A program made the translations under genes and the position numbers. 12,598 bases of DNA from CAZWMK01 sp964635065 (GTDB lineage: Bacteria; Pseudomonadota; Alphaproteobacteria; Sphingomonadales; Sphingomonadaceae). Positions 6,835-12,598 of this stretch are shown one piece after another. The notes beneath the pieces were generated by a model, which was given only the letters and a program-made list of their open reading frames with translations, was not told the origin of the DNA and ran no database searches. Location: contig CAZWMK010000073.1 of NCBI GenBank assembly GCA_964635065.1, forward strand, positions 1 to 12,598. Reading direction: 5' to 3'. Positions within the stretch are counted from its first letter, which is position 1. Each line of letters starts with the position of its first letter.

Positions 6835-8211
6835 TCAGGCAGCTGCCCGCGTCGTATCGACCATGATCTGGTTGCGCCCGCCGCGCTTGGCCGCGTACAG
6901 CATGGCATCCGCGCGGGCGATCAGCTGATACCCGTCCTCCTTGTCGGACGCACGCCCGTCCATGCTGGCCACACCCATGCTGACGGTCAGCTGCTCGCTG
7001 ATCATTTCCGTGACAGGAAATGGCGTCTCTGCAATGATGGAGCGGATACGTTCTGCCACATCGCGCGCTTGGGCGGCGTCGGTATCAGGCATGGTGACAA
7101 CAAATTCTTCGCCGCCATAGCGCGCGCACATGTCGACGCCCCTGATATTGCAGGCAATGCGCTGCGCCACCGCACGCAAGGCAGCGTCGCCCGCTGCGTG
7201 TCCGTGTATGTCGTTCATCCGTTTGAAGTGATCAATGTCGATCATCAGGACAGACAGCGTCCGACCCTCGACCCGCGCGCGCTTGACGAGCGTATCGAGG
7301 TGATTGGTCATGTAATGGCGATTATAGACGCCGGTGACGGCATCTGTGATCGCAAGGCGCATCGACAGATGGACATTGGCGCGCAACTGGTCGCTCAGAC
7401 GCTTCCGGCGCAGCAAGGTCCGCACGCGGGTCATGATTTCCAGACTGTCCGTCGGATATTTGATACAGTCGCTGATCCCCAATTCGAAACCGCGCACAAG
7501 CGGTTGCAGATCTTCACAATCCACGACCGACAGCAACGGTACGGAGCGCAGATCACGGGACGAGCGCAACTGGGCAACCAGCCGAAAACCGTCCACTCTC
7601 CCGCTTTCAAGGCCGAGAATAACCAGATCGCAGGGCAGATTGGCCAGACGACTGCGCGCCTGTTCGGGAGCAAGAGGGATTAGGCTGACCTGCTGTCGCA
7701 AATGCGTCATGACTTCCGCAATCGCCAGGCTGCCGTCATCGACAACAGCGACGACCGGTTGAGCGGTTCTCATGTCGTCGGCGGAATCAAGACCGATCAG
7801 ATCATCGGTCAGTTCCCGCGCATGTAACTCATCGAACAGCATCTTCAACCGGACGAGTGAACGGACGCGCGCAAAAAGTTCGATATCGCGGATCGGTTTG
7901 ATGAGGAAATCGTCGGCTCCAGCGTCCAGTGCCTGTGTACGGGCAGTCGGCTGGTCAAGCGCCGTGACCATGACAACCGGGATATGCCGAAGCGCGCGGT
8001 CAGCCTTGAGTGAGCGACAGACTTCAAAGCCATCCATTCCGGGCATCATCACATCGAGAAGAATGATATCCGGGCGCTCGCGTGCAGCGATTTCCAGCGC
8101 CTGTGTGCCTGATCTGGCGGTCAGAACATCGAAAAATTCATCAGAGAGCTGACGTTCCAGCAATAAAAGATTGGGCAGCGTGTCATCGACAATGAGCACC
8201 CGTCCAGTCAT
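6835..8211 (-). CDS. pleD: PleD-type response regulator / diguanylate cyclase (REC-REC-GGDEF)
   Basis: PleD makes cyclic di-GMP from two GTP when phosphorylated and, in Caulobacter, drives the swarmer-to-stalked polar transition. The 458 residues match the Caulobacter length (about 454). The first receiver (2-120) has Asp9-Asp10, phosphoacceptor Asp53, Thr83 and Lys105. The second (about 152-270) is a degenerate adaptor receiver, with Gly200 where Asp is expected. The GGDEF domain (about 285-450) has the intact active loop GGEEF at 366-370. An RxxD product-inhibition site (Arg357 to Asp360) lies five residues before it, so the enzyme should be active and feedback-inhibited. The ATG at 8211 is chosen over upstream in-frame starts because MTGRVLIVDD is the normal receiver start and GGAGGGGAGG lies 4-13 bases ahead. 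It follows divK by 31 bases on the same strand. Confidence 0.95.
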   Translation of the reverse strand: MTGRVLIVDDTLPNLLLLERQLSDEFFDVLTARSGTQALEIAARERPDIILLDVMMPGMDGFEVCRSLKADRALRHIPVVMVTALDQPTARTQALDAGADDFLIKPIRDIELFARVRSLVRLKMLFDELHARELTDDLIGLDSADDMRTAQPVVAVVDDGSLAIAEVMTHLRQQVSLIPLAPEQARSRLANLPCDLVILGLESGRVDGFRLVAQLRSSRDLRSVPLLSVVDCEDLQPLVRGFELGISDCIKYPTDSLEIMTRVRTLLRRKRLSDQLRANVHLSMRLAITDAVTGVYNRHYMTNHLDTLVKRARVEGRTLSVLMIDIDHFKRMNDIHGHAAGDAALRAVAQRIACNIRGVDMCARYGGEEFVVTMPDTDAAQARDVAERIRSIIAETPFPVTEMISEQLTVSMGVASMDGRASDKEDGYQLIARADAMLYAAKRGGRNQIMVDTTRAAA

Positions 8212-8242
8212 ACTGCCTCCCCTCCGGCCTTTCCCGCGTACG

Positions 8243-8605
8243 TCAGATGAACGAACGCACGGTTTCCATAAACTTATGCACCGAAATCGGCTTGGCGATA
8301 TAGGCTTCGCACCCCCCCGCCCGGATCCGCGCCTCATCGCCTTTCATGGCGAAGGCCGTAACGGCGATCACAGGCGTGCTGGCCAGTGCCACATCCTGTT
8401 TCAGCCAGCGAATGACATCAAGACCTGAAACCTCCGGGAGCTGAATGTCCATCAATATCAGGTCTGGCGCTTCGCTGCGAACCGTTTCCAGGACATTGCG
8501 GCCATCACGCAACTGAAGCGTACGATAGCCATGAGCCTCGAGCAAATCGCAAAACAGTTTCATATTCAGATCGTTATCTTCGACCACAAGAACTGTTTTT
8601 TTCAT
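8243..8605 (-). CDS. divK: Single-domain response regulator DivK
   Basis: DivK is a stand-alone receiver that, in Caulobacter, is phosphorylated by DivJ, dephosphorylated by PleC, and acts through DivL and CckA to lower CtrA activity. The 120 residues contain only the receiver: Glu9-Asp10, phosphoacceptor Asp53 in LMDIQLPEVSG, Thr83 and Lys105 in IAKP. The VVEDNDLNMKLFCDLLEAHGY opening is typical of DivK, and the linkage to pleD makes the assignment strong. The ATG is preceded by GGGGAG about 12 bases ahead, a loose spacing. It is the first gene of the divK-pleD operon and is divergent from the DUF3572 gene. The 96-base shared gap carries a CtrA-like half-site about 70 bases upstream of the start, in line with the known CtrA control of divK in Caulobacter. 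Confidence 0.93.
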   Translation of the reverse strand: MKKTVLVVEDNDLNMKLFCDLLEAHGYRTLQLRDGRNVLETVRSEAPDLILMDIQLPEVSGLDVIRWLKQDVALASTPVIAVTAFAMKGDEARIRAGGCEAYIAKPISVHKFMETVRSFI

Positions 8606-8663
8606 TCAGGCCCGGCTCCCCTCTTGCCGTCCACGAGATTGAACTGGCATCAACCAAAAAAGT

Positions 8664-8682
8664 TTAACCTGAATATGGTTAA
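8664..8682 (-). promoter_or_regulatory. CtrA-like half-site pair in the divK / DUF3572 divergent promoter
   Basis: On the minus strand, TTAACCAT (8682-8675) equals the CtrA half-site known from Caulobacter. Together with GGTTAA further along that strand (8669-8664) it makes a perfect 6-base inverted repeat with a 7-base centre. The TTAA cores are 11 bases apart in the divK direction, not the 7 of the classical full CtrA site, so this is at best a half-site arrangement. It lies 60-77 bases upstream of divK and 20-38 bases upstream of the chosen DUF3572 start, so either or both could be controlled. The half-site also contains an ATG in the DUF3572 frame (8675), which I take to be part of the operator rather than a start. 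Confidence 0.55.
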
Positions 8683-8701
8683 TACCCATATAGAATTAAG
8701 A

Positions 8702-9004
8702 ATGTCTTACGATTGCACCATAACGAGACAAGATGAACCCACCGCCACGGCATTGCAGGCGCTGGCATGGATCATCGGTGACGAAACGCAGCGGCAGCGC
8801 TTTCTTGCGCTGACCGGGCTTGACGCAACGACGCTGCGCGCGCAAGCCAACACGATCCCTCTGCTTGCCGCGACACTGGCTTATCTCGAAGCGCACGAGC
8901 CCAGCCTTCATGCCTGCGCACAGGCTCTTGATATGTCACCCGCCGCCTTGATCGAGGCCCATTCATGGTTGAAACGACATGACACGCCCCTTGCTGATCT
9001 GTGA
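8702..9004 (+). CDS. DUF3572 family protein
   Basis: A 100-residue, mostly helical, acidic-to-neutral protein of unknown function. The core ALQALAWIIGDETQRQRFLA, then LTGLDATTLRAQA, and the later YLEAHEPSLHACAQALDMSP, follow the pattern of the alphaproteobacterial DUF3572 family. No catalytic motif, signal peptide or membrane segment is visible. The start is uncertain: ATG at 8702 gives a normal family length, while ATG at 8675 is in frame but lies in the CtrA-like site. Neither has a clear ribosome site. The frame stays open further upstream into divK's complement, which I take as chance. It is divergent from divK and overlaps the next gene by 26 bases, so the two are probably translationally coupled. 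Its place beside divK hints at a cell-cycle or growth role, but that is inference. Confidence 0.8.
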   Translation: MSYDCTITRQDEPTATALQALAWIIGDETQRQRFLALTGLDATTLRAQANTIPLLAATLAYLEAHEPSLHACAQALDMSPAALIEAHSWLKRHDTPLADL

Positions 9005-9587
9005 CTGCGATGAGGTGCTTTTGCACTTCACCACGCCCTTCAGGGGCTTCCTGTCCGATGTTCACGACCTTGAACTGCGGTTTGACAGTTTTGCCCTCCA
9101 CGGCAATGTCCGCCACCGCGCATCGGGCGATGCCGTCGAAGCCCACCGCCTGCCTGAACTGCTGGATCAGTTTTTCCGCCATCACATGCCAACGCAGACA
9201 CTGGTGCCGGGCGTGCGCCCCGCGCTGGAAGAGGTGGCGAAAACCGCGGATATCGTGGTCCTGACCAACCTTACGGATGATCTGCGCACCATGCGGACTG
9301 CGCAGCTGGCAGGGCTTGGCCTGCCGCTGACCGTTTACACCAACCAGGGACCAAAAGGGCCTGCGGTGCGCCGTCTGCTTGACGAACGCAAACCGGCACG
9401 TGCGCTTTTTGTTGATGATCTGCCACCGCATCACAGTTCGGTCAAAGTCCATGCCCCGCATGTCCACAGGCTGCACATGGTCGCCGAACCGGAACTGCAT
9501 CGCATTGTCCCGACTGCGGATGACGCTGACGCCCGCATCGACCGCTGGCCAGACGCCCTGCCATGGATCATCGAACGCATTGGTTGA
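8979..9587 (+). CDS. HAD-superfamily hydrolase, predicted phosphatase
   Basis: The 202-residue cytoplasmic protein carries the four HAD motifs. Motif I is ICDCDEVL with nucleophile Asp9 and acid Asp11. Motif II is Thr96 in VVLTNL, motif III is Lys126 in GPKGPAVRRL, and motif IV is Asp146-Asp147 in LFVDDLP. A helical cap (about 20-75) lies between motifs I and II, as in C1-cap phosphatases. It should therefore hydrolyse a phosphate ester of a small molecule, or act as a phosphonatase- or dehalogenase-like enzyme. The substrate cannot be told, and His replaces the common Gly/Asn residues after motif IV. The ATG at 8979 lies inside the DUF3572 gene (26-base overlap), and motif I starts close to this N-terminus, which supports it. 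A TTGAAC at 9601, after its stop, could be a -35 for the next gene but has no convincing -10. Confidence 0.8.
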   Translation: MTRPLLICDCDEVLLHFTTPFRGFLSDVHDLELRFDSFALHGNVRHRASGDAVEAHRLPELLDQFFRHHMPTQTLVPGVRPALEEVAKTADIVVLTNLTDDLRTMRTAQLAGLGLPLTVYTNQGPKGPAVRRLLDERKPARALFVDDLPPHHSSVKVHAPHVHRLHMVAEPELHRIVPTADDADARIDRWPDALPWIIERIG

Positions 9588-9665
9588 CGCACACTCGCTC
9601 TTGAACTTTGTCGGATTACGCGCAAGTAACATGACGCACTCCGCCATGAACGGACAGACAACATC

Positions 9666-10130
9666 ATGACCATCGCCCACCGCTTGCAGGCCGCAGGTAT
9701 CACGCTCCCGACCCCTGCCGCACCCGCTGCGAACTATGTATCTTATGTTCTGGCCGGCGATCTCTTGCATGTCGCGGGTCAGATTCCCTTCCGTACTGAT
9801 GGCACACTGGCCAAGGGACGTCTGGGGGAAGATGTCTCGGTCGAGGACGGTCAAGCAATCGCCCGCCTTTGCGGTATCGGTATTCTGGCACAGGTTCAGG
9901 CGGCACTCGGCGATCTCGAACGTGTTGCGCGCATCGTCAAGCTGGGCGTTTTCGTGAACTCCACCCCCGATTTCATCGACCAGCCCAAGGTGGCCAATGG
10001 CGCATCCGATCTCATGGTGGAAATTTTCGGGGATGCCGGCCGTCATGCGCGCAGTGCCGTTGGTGTCCCGGCACTACCACTTGGCGTTGCGGTCGAAATT
10101 GATGCCATCGTCCAGGTAAAGGCTAGCTGA
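9666..10130 (+). CDS. RidA family protein (YjgF/YER057c/UK114)
   Basis: Classical RidA proteins hydrolyse reactive enamines and imines such as 2-aminoacrylate, protecting pyridoxal-phosphate enzymes; several subfamilies have other or unknown roles. This 154-residue protein is longer than E. coli RidA (128), with about 20 extra N-terminal residues and a longer middle helix. The barrel pattern is visible: LLHVAGQIPF (33-42), VKLGVFVNST (91-100) and the C-terminal HARSAVGVPALPLGVAVEIDA. The Arg that binds the substrate carboxylate in RidA corresponds to Arg129, and Glu144 matches the conserved Glu of VEIxA. It resembles the longer UK114-like subfamily, so deaminase activity is plausible but not assured. 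The ribosome site is weak. Its stop (10128-10130) abuts the GTG start of the GDPD gene, so coupled translation with that gene is likely. Confidence 0.87.
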   Translation: MTIAHRLQAAGITLPTPAAPAANYVSYVLAGDLLHVAGQIPFRTDGTLAKGRLGEDVSVEDGQAIARLCGIGILAQVQAALGDLERVARIVKLGVFVNSTPDFIDQPKVANGASDLMVEIFGDAGRHARSAVGVPALPLGVAVEIDAIVQVKAS

Positions 10131-10895
10131 GTGACATCCGTCCGGGCCCAAACGACAAACGTCCCGTCCTTCCTGACCGCCCAGCCCTTCGCGCACCGCG
10201 GCCTGCACGGAGACGGCGTAATTGAAAACAGCATTGCCGCCTTTGACAGGGCGATTGCCGCCGGTCACGGGATCGAACTGGATGTCCAGCTAACCCTGGA
10301 TGGCGATGTGATTGTCTTTCACGACACCACGCTTGATCGCCTGACCGAACGCACTGGACCGGTCGCGAGTCTGTCGCGGGCGCAACTGGAAAATGTGCGA
10401 CTGCGCGGCACCAGCGAGACGCTGCATACGCTGCATGCCGTGCTGCATTATATCAACGGTCGTGTCCCGGTCCTGATCGAGGTCAAGACACCGACAGCTG
10501 CACATCTGCCCCTGTGCTTTGCCGTGCGTCGCGCGCTTGAGGGATATCGTGGCCCCATGGCCGTAATGTCCTTCAACCCCAATCTGGTGCGCTGGTTCGC
10601 ACGCCATTCCAGTCGTATTGTGCGTGGTCTGGTGGTCACCGATGAAAGCCGGAACACGGGCCGCCTCTCGACCCTGCGGCGACGTGTTGAACAGATTGTC
10701 TCGATGGCGCGCGCGCGCCCGCAATTTCTGGCCTATGACATCCGCTCTCTGCCGTCCGCCATGTCGCAGACGGCACGGCAGAAGGGACTTCCGGTCCTGA
10801 CATGGACGGTTCGGAGCGACAGCGAGCGCGCCCATGCCGCCCTTCACGCCGACCAGATCATTTACGAGACAACCAGCCGTACCGAGAGGGCATGA
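10131..10895 (+). CDS. Glycerophosphodiester phosphodiesterase (GDPD family)
   Basis: GDPD enzymes split glycerophosphodiesters (deacylated phospholipids) to sn-glycerol 3-phosphate and an alcohol. In 254 residues the catalytic and metal sites are present: His22-Arg23 in AHRG, Glu32-Asn33 in IENSIAAF, Glu49 and Asp51 in GIELDVQLT, His64-Asp65 in VFHDTTLDR, then IEVKTP near 117 and VLTWTVRS near the end. There is no signal peptide or membrane segment, so a cytoplasmic enzyme acting on internal lipid breakdown products is expected, unlike periplasmic GlpQ. The GTG at 10131 begins immediately after the RidA stop. No in-frame ATG exists before the HRG motif, so GTG is the only sensible start. It overlaps the next gene by ATGA. 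Confidence 0.9.
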   Translation: MTSVRAQTTNVPSFLTAQPFAHRGLHGDGVIENSIAAFDRAIAAGHGIELDVQLTLDGDVIVFHDTTLDRLTERTGPVASLSRAQLENVRLRGTSETLHTLHAVLHYINGRVPVLIEVKTPTAAHLPLCFAVRRALEGYRGPMAVMSFNPNLVRWFARHSSRIVRGLVVTDESRNTGRLSTLRRRVEQIVSMARARPQFLAYDIRSLPSAMSQTARQKGLPVLTWTVRSDSERAHAALHADQIIYETTSRTERA

Positions 10896-12031
10896 CCGGC
10901 AGCGCGGCAATCGAGATCATCGATAGCGCCAGCACCCTGTCACCAGACGCATGGGATGCCTGCGCAGGCACAGACAATCCTTTTGTTTGCCACGCCTTTT
11001 TTCAGGCACTGGAGCAATCCGGCAGTGCGACAGCTGAAACGGGATGGCAGGCCGCCCATCTTGTCCACCGTGGCCCGGATGGCCAGCCGTCCGGCCTGCT
11101 GCCCGCCTATGTCAAAAGCCATTCCTATGGCGAATATGTCTTCGATCAGAATTGGGCGCGCGCCTATCAACAGGCCGGGGGCGCTTATTATCCCAAACTG
11201 CAGCTCTCCGTGCCCTTTACGCCGGCGACGGGTCCGCGCCTGCTGCTGGCCGATCCAGCTGCGGCCGGGCCACTGATCGCCAGTGCGGAAGCCCTGTGCC
11301 GTGCCCATGACCTGTCATCGGCACATGCAACCTTCATCACGCCATCCCAGATCGATACCTTCACCGACGCCGGCTGGCTTTGCCGCCACGACATTCAGTT
11401 TCACTGGTCCAATCAGGGGTATGACAGTTACGAGGCCTTCCTGTCGGCACTGTCTTCGCGGAAACGCAAGGCGTTGCGCAAGGAGCGGACGGCGGCGCGG
11501 GCAGATGGTCTGTCCATCGTCTGGCTTCAGGGCGCCGCCATCACCGAGGCGCATTGGGATGCCTTCTGGCATTTCTATCAGGATACCAGCGCGCGCAAAT
11601 GGGGACGCCCCTATCTGACACGCGCCTTTTTTTCGCTGATCGGTGCCCATATGGGCGACCGGGTCCTGCTGATTCTGGCCTTGCGCGGCGACCGCCCCAT
11701 TGCGGGCGCGCTGAATTTCGTCGGTGCTGATGCGCTATATGGCCGCTACTGGGGTTGCACCGAAGACATACCCTATCTGCATTTCGAACTATGCTATCAT
11801 CAGGCAATCGATTTTGCGATCGCCCATGGCCTGAAGCGCGTTGAGGCAGGCGCGCAGGGGCTGCACAAGCTCGCGCGGGGCTATCTGCCCGTGGTGACAA
11901 GCTCGGCGCACTGGATCTCCGATTCCAGGCTGGAACAGGCTGTACGCGGATTTCTGATACAGGAACGGGCCGCCGTCGCACGCGAGGTGGCGGCACTCAT
12001 GGCCGAAAGCCCATTCAGGACAGTGGACTGA
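10892..12031 (+). CDS. FemAB-like / GNAT-superfamily N-acyltransferase (PF04339, formerly DUF482)
   Basis: The 379-residue protein matches the FemAB_like family, two GNAT-type folds in tandem, proposed to transfer an acyl or aminoacyl group. Supporting pattern: NPFVCHAFFQALEQSG near the N-terminus (29-44), SRKRKALRKERTAA (189-202), a conserved RYWGCTEDIPYLHFELCYHQ (285-304) and GAQGLHKLARGY (320-331). I recall Glu in place of Leu324 as usual in this family, so that site may be altered here. The substrate is unknown; the Pfam title about peptidoglycan is a homology guess. The frame is open to an ATG at 10802, but the ATG at 10892 is chosen: it forms ATGA with the GDPD stop, has GAGAGG just ahead, and gives the family N-terminus. 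No signal peptide is visible. It is last in the RidA-GDPD-FemAB series and converges on the Sel1-repeat gene with a 15-base gap. Confidence 0.85.
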   Translation: MTGSAAIEIIDSASTLSPDAWDACAGTDNPFVCHAFFQALEQSGSATAETGWQAAHLVHRGPDGQPSGLLPAYVKSHSYGEYVFDQNWARAYQQAGGAYYPKLQLSVPFTPATGPRLLLADPAAAGPLIASAEALCRAHDLSSAHATFITPSQIDTFTDAGWLCRHDIQFHWSNQGYDSYEAFLSALSSRKRKALRKERTAARADGLSIVWLQGAAITEAHWDAFWHFYQDTSARKWGRPYLTRAFFSLIGAHMGDRVLLILALRGDRPIAGALNFVGADALYGRYWGCTEDIPYLHFELCYHQAIDFAIAHGLKRVEAGAQGLHKLARGYLPVVTSSAHWISDSRLEQAVRGFLIQERAAVAREVAALMAESPFRTVD

Positions 12032-12049
12032 TCCGGATCGCTTGGATCA
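12029..12049. repeat. Short inverted repeat between convergent genes
   Basis: TGATCC (12029-12034) and GGATCA (12044-12049) are reverse complements with a 9-base centre. Each arm overlaps a stop codon, TGA of the FemAB-like gene and TGA of the Sel1-repeat gene on the other strand. The stem is only six pairs and no T-run follows on either strand, so a terminator role is weakly supported. Confidence 0.25.
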
Positions 12050-12334
12050 TCCGCGCACGCCCTGCATCCATGCGCGGGCCGCGCGCTGCGCTTCGGCAAT
12101 TTCCCACGCGGCCATTTCGGATGCGATTTCGGCGCGGCACTGCTGGGCACTGCGCAAACCGGCCAGGGCGGCGAGATTGAACCATTTGTGTGCCTCGACC
12201 AGATTCACCTCGCAACCATTATTGCCCAGGGAATAGGCAAGGCCGAGTTCATAGCAGGCCTGAGGGTCGCCGCTGGCCGCAGCCGCCACCCGATGATCGA
12301 AAGACCGCTCTTCGTATCTCTTTGCATGTCCCAT
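12047..12334 (-). CDS. Small single-Sel1-repeat protein
   Basis: The 95-residue protein contains one Sel1-like repeat (residues about 28-63), YELGLAYSLG followed by EAHKWFNLAALAGLRSAQQ, flanked by a short charged N-terminus and an Ala/Arg-rich helix. Sel1 repeats are tetratricopeptide-like helical hairpins that bind other proteins, often in signalling. One repeat alone is unusual, so it may dimerise or be an accessory subunit. No signal peptide is seen. The ATG at 12334 is preceded by AAGGAAGG with a 7-base gap, so I reject the further upstream in-frame ATG at 12388. A CtrA-like half-site lies about 55 bases ahead. It follows a histidine kinase gene on the same strand by 103 bases, but the half-site suggests its own promoter. 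The binding partner is unknown. Confidence 0.75.
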   Translation of the reverse strand: MGHAKRYEERSFDHRVAAAASGDPQACYELGLAYSLGNNGCEVNLVEAHKWFNLAALAGLRSAQQCRAEIASEMAAWEIAEAQRAARAWMQGVRG

Positions 12335-12388
12335 CTGCTCACCTTCCTTCGCGAACGAGCAAGGCGACATTGGCAAACAGAAAATCAA

Positions 12389-12399
12389 AATATGGTTAA
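12389..12399 (-). promoter_or_regulatory. CtrA-like half-site upstream of the Sel1-repeat gene
   Basis: The minus-strand sequence TTAACCATATT (12399-12389) is identical to the 11 bases found upstream of divK (8682-8672). It contains TTAACCAT, the CtrA half-site known from Caulobacter, and is extended at the 5' side to GTTAACCAT. It is followed by an AT-rich stretch (TTTGATTTTC), as expected of a promoter. It lies 55-65 bases upstream of the Sel1-repeat start codon. Confidence 0.5.
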
Positions 12400-12437
12400 C
12401 GATGCCGCCGTCATGTAATTTTCATGCAAGGCACTGA

Positions 12438-12598
12438 TCAGGCGCTGTAGATATCGCCCCGGATCCGGCGAAAGGCGAACGCGCCCTGCCCGGCCTGACC
12501 GAGAGGCACAACAACACGGCCCGTCGGCAGAATAACGAGCGCCCGCGTGCCTTTTCCGGGCGTCGACAGCAGGCGGAAGCTACCTTCATGCATTTCGA
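12438..12598 (-). CDS. Sensor histidine kinase, C-terminal end of the ATPase domain (5' part outside window)
   Basis: On the minus strand a frame open from the window edge gives 52 residues ending at TGA (12440-12438). It begins EMHEGSFRLLSTPGKGTRALVILP, the G2 box and last strand of a HATPase_c domain (compare LHGG...L.S..G.GT...V.LP in many kinases), then a 28-residue tail ending RRIRGDIYSA. This identifies a histidine kinase, but no sensor, dimerisation or receiver region is visible, so the type cannot be told. His3 of the fragment is followed by Glu-Gly rather than the usual Gly-Gly. Its closeness to divK and pleD makes a DivJ/PleC-like kinase an interesting but unproven possibility. No terminator is obvious between it and the Sel1-repeat gene. 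Confidence 0.75.
   Translation of the reverse strand, partial: EMHEGSFRLLSTPGKGTRALVILPTGRVVVPLGQAGQGAFAFRRIRGDIYSA

Noticed and set aside
8531..8701. Longer DUF3572 protein starting inside the divK complement
   Set aside because: It would overlap divK and the CtrA-like site, and the extra residues are not part of the family; the frame is open by chance.
8772..10046. Long antisense open frame (424 codons) across the DUF3572, HAD and RidA genes
   Set aside because: It mirrors three genes with clear family motifs, starts and stops at no sensible boundaries and shows no recognisable domain; long antisense frames are common in GC-rich DNA.
12335..12388. Upstream ATG (12388) for the Sel1-repeat protein
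   Set aside because: It sits immediately next to the CtrA-like half-site and lacks a ribosome site; the ATG at 12334 has AAGGAAGG at good spacing.
12412..12428. CATG-A/T-rich-CATG symmetry between the kinase stop and the Sel1-repeat gene as a terminator
   Set aside because: The arms are only about four bases and AT-poor stem strength is low; no T-run follows on the minus strand.
1..12598. Search for mobile elements, CRISPR arrays, tRNA genes, phage genes or toxin-antitoxin pairs
   Set aside because: No transposase, integrase, spaced direct repeats, cloverleaf-like sequence or toxin-like small gene was seen; gene content is core chromosomal throughout.

Overview
This window looks like a piece of an alphaproteobacterial chromosome, most likely from the Sphingomonadales. 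The DNA is GC-rich, and it carries an alphaproteobacterial divK-pleD pair, a divergent DUF3572 gene beside divK, TTAACCAT (CtrA-type) half-sites, and proteins whose wording resembles sphingomonad AccC, TopA and RNase R. There is no sign of a mobile element, prophage, CRISPR array, tRNA or rRNA. The content is core chromosome, and no gene-free stretch exceeds 300 bases (the largest gaps are 178 bases).

Layout. (1) 1-338: 3' end of accC (biotin carboxylase), followed by a GC-rich hairpin. (2) 443-6077, plus strand: topA (DNA topoisomerase I), a small MESH1-type alarmone hydrolase, and rnr (RNase R). (3) 6039-6365, minus strand: a small histidine phosphotransfer (HPt) protein with a GTG start, whose 3' end overlaps the end of rnr. 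(4) 6544-6711, plus strand: rpmG (ribosomal protein L33, 55 residues), followed by a strong palindromic terminator. (5) 8605 down to 6835, minus strand: the divK-pleD two-gene operon (single-domain response regulator, then REC-REC-GGDEF diguanylate cyclase). (6) 8702-12031, plus strand, divergent from divK: DUF3572 protein, HAD-family protein, RidA-family protein, glycerophosphodiester phosphodiesterase and FemAB-like acyltransferase. The genes are overlapping or nearly abutting, except for a 78-base gap before the RidA gene. (7) 12334 down to 12047, minus strand: a small single-Sel1-repeat protein, and behind it the C-terminal end of a sensor histidine kinase that runs off the window.

How it fits together. 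The middle and right parts hold parts of the alphaproteobacterial cell-cycle and polarity phosphorelay: DivK, PleD, an HPt protein and a truncated histidine kinase. An identical 11-base sequence (TTAACCATATT, minus strand) lies upstream of both divK and the Sel1-repeat gene. It contains the CtrA half-site TTAACCAT, which suggests that CtrA coordinates both. The left part combines DNA topology, alarmone turnover and RNA decay, all linked to growth control. The RidA-GDPD-FemAB cassette is tightly coupled but its joint function is not known to me. I found no clearly novel multi-gene system. The points most worth following are the shared CtrA-like sites, the MESH1-type hydrolase, the palindrome flanking a candidate rnr promoter element, and the RidA-GDPD-FemAB cassette.
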